In this document: positions 19,651 through 27,855 of the stretch, piece after piece
How the letters are laid out: each line of letters begins with the position of its first letter
Position numbering within the stretch: the first letter of the stretch is position 1
NCBI RefSeq assembly: GCF_000003605.2
Contig: NW_003148776.1
Span: 104,133-132,201 of the forward strand
Source of the DNA: Saccoglossus kowalevskii
Lineage: Eukaryota > Hemichordata > Enteropneusta > Harrimaniidae
Direction: 5' to 3'
Length of the DNA stretch: 28,069 nt
The notes under the pieces: generated by a model
Told to the model about the DNA's origin: nothing
The model's input: the letters and a program-made list of their open reading frames with translations, nothing else
Databases searched by the model: none
Made by a program: the position numbers and the translations under genes

Positions 19651-19672
19651 CCCCCCCCCCCCCAAAAAAAAA
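19651..19672 (+). repeat. C13A9 homopolymer junction
   Basis: Thirteen C followed by nine A in intron 4. Its length is likely to be unreliable in the assembly. Confidence 0.9.
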
Positions 19673-19797
19673 TATTTTTAGTCAGTTTTTGTCAGAATAT
19701 TAGTAAAAATTAACTTTCTTGTCAGTCACAATTTTTTTTCCTTTACAAATATTTAAAATAAAAATACTAAAACAAATGTCTGCATCAGTATTAAAAA

Positions 19798-19890
19798 ACA
19801 AATTGACAGGACATGATCAATTTCAAAACAAATTAACAGGACATGATCAATTTCAAAACAAATTGACAGGACATGATCAATTTCAAAACA
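19798..19890 (+). repeat. 30-bp tandem repeat, three copies, in intron 4
   Basis: Three copies of a 30-bp unit starting ACAAATTGACAGGACATGAT differ at one base (a/g). The unit length is a multiple of three, so the plus strand happens to be open as repeats of KLTGHDQFQN, but this is intronic and lacks coding support. Confidence 0.95.
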
Positions 19891-20062
19891 AAATAATGCA
19901 TTGTTTGAAAAATGCCGATCTCATCTGATTGTTCAACATTTATGTGTTTAAAGCATTGTTAAACATCCTATGTTTTGAATTTTAACAGAATATGACATCC
20001 TGGATCTTGCACTTCAATTGAAATAAATCTTCCAAATGTTTGTATCACATATTGTTTTGCAG

Positions 20063-20328
20063 ACCCGCACACCTTCGATGCCTTCCAAGCAATTTATCAA
20101 GTCATACTTTTCCTCATTTGCGCAAGATATCACAACACAACCATTAGAAAGTTTACCTGTTGAGAAAACAAAGAGCATTGATAAAGTAGACATTGAAAAA
20201 GACGCACAAGACGTGGAATTGGTAGAGGATGTAAAGAATGAGACTGATGGAGAAGATGAAAAAGTAGAGGGTGACAACGATGATGAAGATAAGGACAAAG
20301 ATGAAAGTGTGGAAACTCCAAAATCCAG
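20063..20328 (+). CDS. TOMM70: TOMM70 exon 5: linker between TPR clamp and core
   Basis: Encodes residues 207-294 and two bases of a Ser codon. The acceptor is tgttttgcag|ACCCGC and the donor AAATCCAG|GTATTT, phase 2. SMPSKQFIKSYFSSFAQDI matches the conserved MPSPQFIKSYFSSF motif of TOM70. It is followed by a long acidic, lysine-rich linker (about residues 235-290, with repeated ED/DD/KD) that is longer and more acidic than in vertebrates. The linker separates the chaperone-binding clamp from the C-terminal precursor-binding domain. Confidence 0.95.
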
Positions 20329-20410
20329 GTATTTATATTTGTTCTATTTACCAGGGTATTATTTATTTTTTGTTGTTGTTGTTGTTTGTAGACTTCATTT
20401 GTGTAGTTTT

Positions 20411-20762
20411 TAGCTTCGCTGTTGACAAAGTCATCTTCTTCTTCGAAACTGCAAGTCAGAATGTTTTCAAATACTTTCAACTTCTTGTAAAAAAACGCAA
20501 GTCTGATTGCTTTGATATTACATAGATAGGTACTACATGTGGACCTCTCTCAGCTTTGTTCATTTTGTGATATCTTTAATTCTCTAATTTTGATGAATAT
20601 TTTTGTCATTTTGGTAAAAAGTGATATTTTCGACTTCTTGTTAAGTCTGATTGCTTTGATACAATACATATTGTTCATTTTCTAATGATATCTTCAGTTC
20701 TTTAATTGAAATGTGTATTGCTAACAGTGGAGATATCTCAGCCGACAGGCTGCTTGTAATTA
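20411..20762 (+). repeat. short copy of the AGCTCCGCTG-type repeat element (intron 5)
   Basis: Starts TTAGCTTCGCTGTTGAC and ends GCTAACAGTGGAGATATCTC followed by AGCCGACAGGCTGCTTGT. It contains about one and a half copies of the ~156-bp internal unit (TTCGACTTCTTGTTAA, GATTGCTTTGAT, TACTACATGTGGACCTCTCT, GAATATTTTTGTCATTTT). It is the same family as 23188-24050 in intron 6 but with fewer internal units and more diverged tips. Confidence 0.8.
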
Positions 20763-20820
20763 AACTGACCTGTTTATCATTATTCATCCTGTATCACCAT
20801 TTTCTCTGTTCTATTTTCAG

Positions 20821-21025
20821 TGGATACAGAAAAGCCAGAGAATACTTTGATAATGAAGATTATGACAAAATAATTGATGAATGTACAAAAGAGATTGATA
20901 GTGAGGGACCATGTATGGCTCATGCTGTGTTGATGAGAGCCACTTTCTATATGCTAAAAGGACAGGCCAATCTTGGTAAACCTGGCTTAGATGATGTTAT
21001 TGATATGGAAAGTGCTGATAAAATG
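20821..21025 (+). CDS. TOMM70: TOMM70 exon 6: start of the C-terminal TPR core
   Basis: Encodes residues 295-363 (first base completes the Ser codon). The acceptor is tattttcag|TGGATAC and the donor AAAATG|GTAAGT, phase 0. YRKAREYFDNEDYDKIIDEC followed by TKEIDSEG matches the TOM70 segment in which the helix YDKII.EC..EID begins the C-terminal TPR superhelix. MRATFYMLKGQANLGKPGLD is the second helix pair. Confidence 0.95.
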
Positions 21026-21245
21026 GTAAGTTAAGGATACAAAGCCACTTAGCTTAGTGGTTATTATGGTATTGTGTGGATTTTACAAAGTTTGCACAAA
21101 AACTGAATAGGAATCATTGGAATTGCAAAACAGTTTTCTATGGTTACAAGAACACATACAAGTTTACAAGATGACACATGGAATACAAAAACAATGAATA
21201 TATATATATATATACATGTATATAGACACAGTGGTTTACGGTATA

Positions 21246-21254
21246 TCTCTTTTT
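21246..21254 (-). promoter_or_regulatory. purine-rich histone-downstream-element-like sequence
   Basis: On the minus strand AAAAAGAGA, starting 12 nt after the stem-loop-like sequence 21282-21267 and preceded by CC. In replication-dependent histone genes a purine-rich element of the CAAGAAAGA type at about this distance pairs with U7 snRNA. Confidence 0.45.
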
Positions 21255-21266
21255 GGAATATGTGTT

Positions 21267-21282
21267 GGCCCTGAAAAGGGCT
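21267..21282 (-). promoter_or_regulatory. histone mRNA 3' stem-loop-like sequence, distal copy
   Basis: Minus strand AGCCCTTTTCAGGGCC. It has the 16-nt geometry of the histone stem-loop: a 6-bp stem with a 4-nt TTTC loop and the usual T-A closing pair. Only the outermost pair (A opposite C) is mismatched. A purine-rich element follows. It lies 79 nt beyond the transposase stop codon. Confidence 0.6.
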
Positions 21283-21319
21283 GTTGTTGGGAGTTCACCT
21301 CGAACAGTTGAGATTTGTT

Positions 21320-21335
21320 AGCTCTGAAAAGGGCT
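21320..21335 (-). promoter_or_regulatory. histone mRNA 3' stem-loop-like sequence, proximal copy
   Basis: Minus strand AGCCCTTTTCAGAGCT, again a 6-bp stem with a TTTC loop and one internal C/A mismatch. It begins 25 nt after the transposase stop codon at 21363-21361, the distance typical in histone mRNAs. Its 5' flank, ACAAAC, is A/C-rich as in real histone stem-loops. The loops would be GAAA on the other strand, so the signal is directional. Confidence 0.6.
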
Positions 21336-21360
21336 GTTTGTTTCGTCTGGTTTCTTCATA

Positions 21361-22847
21361 CTATTCGACGTCGTCACTGTCGCTGTCAAACAAATTAGCG
21401 TTAATTAGCGAAATCATGTCGTCTTCTGTCCCGTCTAAATTGTTGGAGATGCCACCTTTCAGGAAAGATTGTTTCACAGTAGTTTCGGACCACAATCCGT
21501 CGACCCAGTCCACGATCAAATCTCTACTCGCACATTTACGTTTTCCAGCAGGAGTAAATTTGGCATGTCCTTCCTTCATCCACAAATCCCATAAGTTGTG
21601 CAAGCTGTCTTTTACTGGCCGATTCATTCCGACGTCAAGAGGCTGAAGGAGTGAAGTAATGCCGCCAGGAATTACCGCTATGTCGACGTTTCTCTCTGTC
21701 AGTGCAGCCTTTACTTTTGCCGTCAGGTGAACCGAGCAAGAGTCCCATATTAGCAGTCTTCTACTTTCGTCGTCGCGATGTGGAAATGTGTGTCGTATGC
21801 AGTCAAGACAGCCTAGAAATAAACAAAAAGACAAAATAAGTTCCGAACTACAAAAAAGGCATGCGGTTCATGCAGACGACCTAATTTACATACAGGACGT
21901 CATATGGCGCCCCAATCAAGCAATGCCCAAAGAACATACGAGTATATGTTGGAGTACCGGTAACTGAAACATCCGGTCATTCTACCCAGATTTCCCAGTG
22001 AATAACGTATGCTCTAAAAATAGAATATCGGTACTATACTTTTATTTGTAATGAAAAAAAACCTTACCTGGTTCATCAATACCGGTATATCCCTTGGGAT
22101 GTACTCGAACTTGAACGCTTCCAGTTGACAAGTGAGACTGATCACGCTTCCCTTTAAATATGATCACCGGTTTCAGCTTGGTACCATCTGCAGCAACTTT
22201 TAACACTACCGTGAAACCCTTTTTCTCATTTCCTGTCGTTTTTATATGTACAGTCTGAGCACCCTTATGGTCTAGTGTGTGATTTCCAGGCATATCGAAG
22301 CGCAATGGCGTTTCGTCAAAGTTGAATATGTTGGATAGTGGGTAATTGTGTTGTTGTCGAAGTCGGTAACGTAGCGATGAAATGGCGTGATTTTTTTTTC
22401 TTCATAATCTGGCGGTAACTTTTGTCCGATTGATGTCCTTTGATGGGTCGACAAAGTGTGGTGATGTTTGAAACATCTCAACCAGCCCTCTGATGCCTTG
22501 AAATTTTTACTGCTCTACGCTCTGAGTGTCTGGCGTTGTAGCTGCTTCCCGGTGACTCCATTGCCATTTTTACGCTGGTTTTCAAACCATTGCAATAAAC
22601 TGCTGTCTGCTTCCTTGTCAGTGACAGACCGACCTCCGCCTGCTAGACGTTTAGCCGATTTTGATCTCACTGCAAGTTTGTCTTTTTGCTTGATCCAATC
22701 ACGAACCTGTCTTTCATTTAGACCGTAATGCTCAGCAGTCTTTCTGTTGTTGCCCCACTCGAAAGCAGTTGAAACAACCTTCAACTTGCATGATAGGTCA
22801 TTAGCTGCGCGTCTGCGACTGCCACTTGGTTTTGTATCCTTCGGCAT
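21361..22847 (-). pseudogene. pogo/Tigger-like transposase gene with one intron, broken
   Basis: The start is ATG 22847 (MPKDTKPSGSRRRAANDLSC). A Brinker/CENP-B-type helix-turn-helix follows (KLKVVSTAFEWGNNRKTAEH, YGLNERQVRDWIKQKDKL), then a Tc5-type second DNA-binding domain (FKASEGWLRCFKHHHTLS). The DDE_1 core has the first Asp in FNFDETPLRFDMPG, the second in LLIWDSCSVHLT and the third in SLLQPLDVGMNRPVKD. An intron (22067-21813, CCAG|GTAAGG ... TTTCTAG) joins DEPG to CLDC in frame. Two lesions are seen: an in-frame TAG at 22517-22515 and a one-base shift at a nine-T run (22391-22399). Past the shift the frame still reads well (RYRLRQQHNYPLSNIF), so the damage is recent or partly sequencing error. 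The C terminus is acidic (DSDSDDVE). No TIRs were identified. Confidence 0.85.
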
Positions 22848-23187
22848 ATTTGAAAATAATTTGGCAATAGATAAAGCGTAGTAATAATAATATTGTAGCG
22901 ATTGCAATGTACTCAGGTCAGTAGAACATGAGATAAGTGAATTTGCTATCCCCAAAACCCTGCTTTTATGGAATGATTTTGCATCTCATTATTACTCAAA
23001 CAATACTGGTACTCTCAATACAATAAAATATCATAAACTTGTAAATGGTGCAGTGGCTCTGGCGGTTGCAGCGAATCCTTTGACGATCAAAGTCAACTGG
23101 CTACTGTTGGTATCAATAATAGGGCGATAATCACGTGTTGAAGCATTGACAACAACTAGAATTTTAAAGTTTTATTACTACTATTAT

Positions 23188-24050
23188 TAGCTCCGCTGTC
23201 GACTTTGTCGAGCGGAGCTTATAATATGAGTGATTGTCCGTCGTCGTCGTCCGTGTCAATGTTTTACTTTTTCGACTTCTTCTTGAAAACTACAAGCCTA
23301 AATGCTTTGATACTTGGTGTATATGTACCTTGGATAGACCTCTCTTAGGTTTGTTCATTTCATGTTGATATCTTTAATTCTCTAATTTTGGTGAATATTT
23401 TTGTCATTTTTGGTAAAAAATGATATTTTTGACTTCTTGTTAAAAACCGCAAGTGCAATTGCTTTGATATTACATCTATAGGTACTACATGTGGACCTCT
23501 CTCAGATTTGTTAATTTTGTAATGATATCTTTAATACTTTAATTTTGGTGAATATTTTTGTCATTTTTGGTAAAAACTGATATTTTCGACTTCTTGTTAA
23601 AAACCGCAAGTCCAATTGCTTTGATACTACATATATAGTACTACATGTGGACCTCTCTCAGATTTGTTCATTTTGTGATGATATCTTCAATTCTCTAATT
23701 TTGGTGAATATTTTTGTCATTTTTGGTAAAAAGTGATATTTTTGACTTCTTGTTAAAAACCGCAAGTCCGATTGCTTTGATATTACATATATAGGTACTA
23801 CATGTGGACCTCTCTCAGATTTGTTCGTTTTGTGATGATATCTTCAATTCTCTAATTAAAATTTATTTTGGTGAATATTTTTGTAATTTTTGGTAAAAAG
23901 TGATATTTTCGACTTCTTGTTAAAAACTGTAAGTCCGATTGCTTTGATACTATTCATATTGTTCATTTTCTAATGATTTCTTCAGTTCTTTAATTGAAAT
24001 GTGCATTGCTAACAGCGGAGCTATCTCAGCCGATAGGCTGCTTGTCTTTA
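23188..24050 (+). repeat. large copy of the AGCTCCGCTG-type repeat element with internal tandem units
   Basis: TAGCTCCGCTGT at 23188-23199 is inverted as ACAGCGGAGCTA at 24012-24023. The left end also forms a hairpin, AGCTCCGCT (23189-23197) with AGCGGAGCT (23211-23219). A (GTC)n-like stretch follows (TCCGTCGTCGTCGTCCGTG), then nearly five tandem units of about 156 bp beginning near 23273, 23430, 23588, 23744 and 23911. The right end is AGCCGATAGGCTGCTTGT, a small hairpin. No coding capacity was seen. The same structure is present at 20411-20762. It is a non-autonomous element of unknown class. Confidence 0.85.
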
Positions 24051-24493
24051 TTACTCTTAATAAATTCTCTACAAATGTAGCCCTTGAGGTAAATGCAGAT
24101 TGATTCTCTCAAACACTTTGAGACAACTATTCCACTCTGTTACAATGTATTAAAATAAAAGCACCGTGTAAGGTAGCGCTTGTCCCGGGCCCGGCAGTTC
24201 TCATTACTATACAGTGTACACCTAACGCTAGATTAATCCCGCTATGAAATAATAAATTTTATTCAAGGATATTCTTTTTTTTCAAATGATTGTAGTTTGG
24301 GTATGATTTTTAGCCTGGCAATAAATGCAGTTACATTCTGAACAAAGATCGGCACATGTTTCCTAGCTATATAGCAATGTTTTTGTTTTGATTGTATCGT
24401 TACTGTTGTGTCAAATAAATAGAATGGTATGCGTGGATCTGGCATTCTCATTGGTGTAGCCATAGTTGACTCCAAAGAACAAACGTTCCACAG

Positions 24494-24551
24494 TGACGTC
24501 AAAGTTGACCTATGCAAATGATGACAACATGTTTTTGTTTCAAATAAAATG
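24494..24551 (+). promoter_or_regulatory. promoter-like motif cluster (CRE, octamer, ATGGCG)
   Basis: A consensus cyclic-AMP response element TGACGTCA (24494-24501), an octamer ATGCAAAT (24512-24519) and AAAATGGCGTC around 24547-24556 lie within about 60 bp in intron 6. The arrangement is promoter-like, but no gene follows that I can recognise. Confidence 0.4.
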
Positions 24552-24641
24552 GCGTCTTGTGATGAGTTCCGTGACACATGGTTCACTGGGCTGATTTTTG
24601 GACGAAGAAGAATATTTATTTTACGATTTTCTGGTTTTTAG
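24549..24641 (+). other. small ORF after the motif cluster (30 codons)
   Basis: ATG in the context AAAATGG, peptide MASCDEFRDTWFTGLIFGRR and ten more residues, stop TAG at 24639-24641. It ends just before a tandem array. No family was recognised; it could be a relic first exon or chance. Confidence 0.2.
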
Positions 24642-24677
24642 CCATACATGAAAAGTATGGTGATCAGAACATGGGAA

Positions 24678-24952
24678 CCCGGGTATGTGGAAGTTTGGCG
24701 ATCGTCAACTACGGCCGGAACCCGGGTATGTGGAAGTTTGGCAATCGTCAACTACGGCCAGAACCCGGGTATGTGGAAGTTTGGCAATCGTCAACTACGG
24801 CCGGAACCCGGGTATGTGGAAGTTTGGTGATCGTCAACTACGGCCGAGTTCTGTATCGGCATGAAGTTTGGCGATCGTCAACTACGGCCAAGTTCTGTAT
24901 CGGCATGAAGTTTGGCGATCGTCAACTACGGCCGAGTTCTGTATCGGCATGA
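24678..24952 (+). repeat. chimeric 43/44-bp tandem array
   Basis: Four 43-bp units starting CCCGGGTATGTGGAAGTTTG (24678, 24721, 24764, 24807; the last is cut at 24845) are followed by two full 44-bp units and one partial starting GAGTTCTGTATCGGCATGAA (24846, 24890, 24934). Both unit types share a core, GAAGTTTGGCGATCGTCAAC then TACGGCC; only the remainder differs. The sequence is GC-richer than its surroundings and open on the plus strand, without coding support. Confidence 0.95.
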
Positions 24953-25537
24953 TTCCGTGATGTCACTCAATTATTCTTTTGAGACGAGACAGACAACCCA
25001 GCTGTTTTTTTATGAAAAACTGACTTTTAACTTGCGGATGACAACCAAATGTTGACGTTTAGCATCTATTTATTAGGCATTCATAACCAATACACATTTT
25101 GACTGACACAAACATTTTAACACTTAGACATAACAAAGACACAAAAATAATGTTCGAACAGTACGCAAGAAAAAAAAAACACAAGACAATTTTTTGCTCA
25201 AAATAAATTTTTACTTTTTTGGGGGTTCAAGGCCAAGAAGGGGGTGCGATTAGTATTATGTACTTTTCCAGTTTTCAATTTTTCTCACGGTCAAGAGGTC
25301 TCTGAAGTGAGAATTTAGGGTACAGTTAGTAATACGGATGCGGTTTATATTAGGACTTTAACGGTATTCATTATACATCATGTTATAGATATATACATGT
25401 ATTCAAAATGGCTGATTTTGTTTTAATTAATGCTGTTCCAGAGCAATTATTCTCAATGTGGACATGTACTTGTTTGACGATCAGATACAAATGTCAATCA
25501 TTTTAATGTTAAACAATCATCATAATCATATTTCTGA

Positions 25538-25625
25538 CATGTTTATATTCCAGCTATATTACTATAAACAAAACTATATATCTTAAATTCGATAACTAAC
25601 GAGGACTGTGCCATGCATGGCTTGT
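25538..25625 (+). repeat. dispersed repeat end, copy 1
   Basis: Contains AAACAAAACTATATATCTTA, AATTCGATAACTAAC and GGACTGTGCCATGCATGGCT. It matches 27337-27430 over about 90 bp with small differences. The 12-bp GCCATGCATGGC is a perfect palindrome near the end. Confidence 0.85.
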
Positions 25626-26844
25626 CATTTTTACATTTTCAAGGTCTTGAAAAAAACATGAACGTAATTTCCAAAATATGCAATAATGACATGCTGACTT
25701 TAGCAGACCAGTAGAAACCATTGGTTGAGTTTATACTTATCATTACTGTGAATGAATCGTCAGAAATGAAATTTTTTCAACCCATCAAAATTCTCGAATG
25801 TTCTTTGTTGAACTTGACTCACATTGTGCACATGATATGCAATATATATAGTTCATTCTACCACAATAAATATTATCATTGCTAATAATTCCAACTACTG
25901 TAAAATACTTTATTTTAGCCAGGATTAATTTTCACTGAAAAAACTTTTTGGGTGTTTCTGCATTTTTTTCACTGATTGTTGGTGAGTTGAATATAAAATA
26001 TAGGAAAAAAGGATTCTTCAGCAAAAATAGCGAAAATAAAGCATTTTACAATAGTTGTTCATCATCAAAACAACACAAAATTTTGACAATATATCTGATG
26101 GTATGACGGGTTTCTGATGCACATGATTTTTAGGTGTTTTGAATTTTTGCTGATTGTTGGATGTGAAATATTGGGAAAAGATATATTTGCTGGATTTTAT
26201 TTTCACTGAATTATCCCTGCATTCACAACCAATGAATAAAAGCATTTGCATGAACGCTTAGCACAGGCTATGAAATTATATGTATGGATTAAATCTGTCC
26301 TGTTTGTAAGACCTGGTCCTAGTTCAGGCTAAGTGTCCAAAACACCATTGTATTCTATGTCCACTTGAACAATTTACTATAATCATACTCATAATTAATC
26401 ACTTGGACTTGTACACTTCCAACACAACAATCAATGCGAGCACATCTAAGAAAATTGTTCTTGAGCAAAAAATAAACTAACTATGAGACTCTGAGCTACT
26501 TGTTGTTATTCTGCAATTTGCACTTTCTGATTTTGCTTTGTTATAGTTGTAGAGACATAAAACTAACATGTATCATAGTTACAATAACTGAAGATTTTTG
26601 TATATTCTTAACAAGTTTGGGCGTTCCTAAGCCTGTGCTAACCACTGTAAATATTCATGATATCTAAGGCCATGTATTTTTATTTTCAGAATTGTATTTT
26701 TTCATTATTCAGTTAAAATTAATATTAATAACTTATGCTATTTATAGATATATCTTTGATTATAATAGCAGTAACAATAATTCACAAAAAATGCTGCTGT
26801 GAATTTTCAACTAGCTAACTGAACATGTACATTTCATTTTTCAG

Positions 26845-26979
26845 TTAAGAGTAAATGCATTAATCAAAAGAGGGAGTATGTATATGCAACAAGGTAACTC
26901 AACAGAAGCGCTCAATGACTTCGCGCAGGCTGTACGTATCGATCCAGAAAATGCAGACATCTACCATCATAGAGGACAG
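26845..26979 (+). CDS. TOMM70: TOMM70 exon 7: core TPR
   Basis: Encodes residues 364-408. The acceptor is tttttcag|TTAAGA and the donor GGACAG|GTAAGA, phase 0. LRVNALIKRGSMYMQQGNST, then ALNDFAQAVRIDPENADIYH and HRGQ follow the conserved TOM70 pattern in which RANALIKRGSMYMQQ and IDP.NADVYHHRGQ bracket a TPR. This domain binds internal presequence-like segments of precursors. Confidence 0.95.
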
Positions 26980-27059
26980 GTAAGAAATCGGTGTATAGCA
27001 ATCACCCAACATAGTTTAAAGAAATTGTCATTTATAGAAAGGTGGTCTATAAATAGAGG

Positions 27060-27087
27060 TTGATTAATTAATTAATTAATTAATCAA
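27060..27087. repeat. perfect 28-bp palindrome (TTAA/ATTA microsatellite)
   Basis: TTGATTAATTAATT continues as its own inverse to AATCAA. A short ATTA microsatellite whose two ends are mirror images. Confidence 0.9.
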
Positions 27088-27336
27088 CTGATAAAAATAC
27101 AGTAATAATTTCCCGGTTGAAGTTTGTCAACAGATGTTTGTTTTGTCTAGACTAAATAGAAAATGTCAGTGTGGAAAATATGTGAGCTTCTACTGTCATT
27201 TTGGCATTTATACACATTTGACCAAACTGGTACCAAAAGGGTGGCATCCATCCGTCCGTCCGTCCGTTCGTGCATGCATCCTGTATCTTAGACATGCCTT
27301 ACTGATTATATTCAAACATCATACTCATAACTCAGT

Positions 27337-27430
27337 CATGTTTATGTTAAAATTATATTACTACATGTATAAACAAAACTATATATCTTAAATTTGATAA
27401 CTAACAGGGACTGTGCCATGCATGGCTTGT
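27337..27430 (+). repeat. dispersed repeat end, copy 2
   Basis: Same sequence as 25538-25625, including the palindrome GCCATGCATGGC followed by TTGT. A short inserted piece (ACATGT) near 27363 distinguishes it. Confidence 0.85.
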
Positions 27431-27485
27431 TGTATTTAGCCATAATTTGTTATTGTTATTATAATCAATAATCTTTTAATTTCAG

Positions 27486-27710
27486 CTAAATGTTCTTTTG
27501 GACCGAGTTGATGAAGCACTCAAAGACTTTGAGAAATGTGTGTCTCTAAACCCAGGCTTTGCCTTGGCCCAAGCACAACACTGTTATGCAATGTATCGTG
27601 CCGCCTTTGCACAACGAAGTCCCATGCAGTTACAGGCAGCAATGAATGCTTTTGAAAAAGTTATAAAAGATTTTCCAAATTGTGCAGAAGGATATGCACT
27701 TTTTGCTCAG
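27486..27710 (+). CDS. TOMM70: TOMM70 exon 8: core TPRs
   Basis: Encodes residues 409-483. The acceptor is taatttcag|CTAAAT and the donor GCTCAG|GTGAGT, phase 0. LNVLLDRVDEALKDFEKCVS, LNPGFALAQAQHCYAMYRAA, and FEKVIKDFPNCAEGYALFAQ match the TOM70 TPR core, including the conserved ALAQAQ and CAEGYAL.AQ motifs. The remaining ~120 residues should follow beyond the right edge. The last ~20 bases of the exon and its donor are duplicated in the next intron. Confidence 0.95.
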
Positions 27711-27855
27711 GTGAGTCACCCTGGTTACATTGGAAACAGACAGTTGCTTATTTAATTTGGAGGGTTATGTACTCATTGCTCAGGTGAGTCGATCTGATCA
27801 CCTTGGATACAGACAGCTGCTAATTTAATGTGGAGAGATATGCAATCTTTGCTGA
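27690..27855 (+). repeat. tandem duplication of the exon 8 / intron 8 boundary
   Basis: Copy 1 (27690-27762) spans GGATATGCACTTTTTGCTCA, the donor, and CAGACAGTTGCTTATTTAAT. Copy 2 (about 27763-27836) reads GGTTATGTACTCATTGCTCA, then G|GTGAGT and CAGACAGCTGCTAATTTAAT. A decayed third copy starts GAGATATGCAATCTTTGCTG at about 27834. Copy 2 keeps a consensus GTGAGT donor. Confidence 0.85.

Larger units (their letters stand above)
21026..26844 (+). other. TOMM70 intron 6 (5.8 kb, repeat-rich)
   Basis: GT-AG intron that carries, in order, a broken pogo-like transposase gene on the opposite strand with histone-like stem-loops at its 3' end, a larger copy of the intron-5 repeat, a promoter-like motif cluster, a 43/44-bp tandem array and a dispersed-repeat piece. 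The stretches 22848-23187, 24051-24493 and 25626-26844 show nothing I can name. A 107-codon minus frame at 24263-24586 lacks recognisable domains. Confidence 0.8.
26980..27485 (+). other. TOMM70 intron 7
   Basis: A 506-bp intron containing a 28-bp palindromic (ATTA)n run at 27060-27087 and a dispersed repeat. The repeat piece begins around 27237 with GTGGCATCCATCCGTCCGTC and ends near 27430. Confidence 0.8.

Noticed and set aside
19719-19928. Open frame with KLTGHDQFQN repeated three times
   Set aside because: It is the translation of a 30-bp intronic tandem repeat between two well-supported TOMM70 exons.
21225-23160. Possible terminal inverted repeats of the pogo-like element (for example CAGTGGTTTACGG near 21231)
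   Set aside because: I could not find its inverse upstream of the start codon, so no element boundary is claimed.
24263-24586. 107-codon minus-strand frame
   Set aside because: No domain, no splice context and no conserved motif; it runs through the promoter-like cluster and AT-rich DNA.
24678-24952. CRISPR-like impression of regularly spaced repeats
   Set aside because: Units are directly tandem with no unique spacers, and the genome is eukaryotic.
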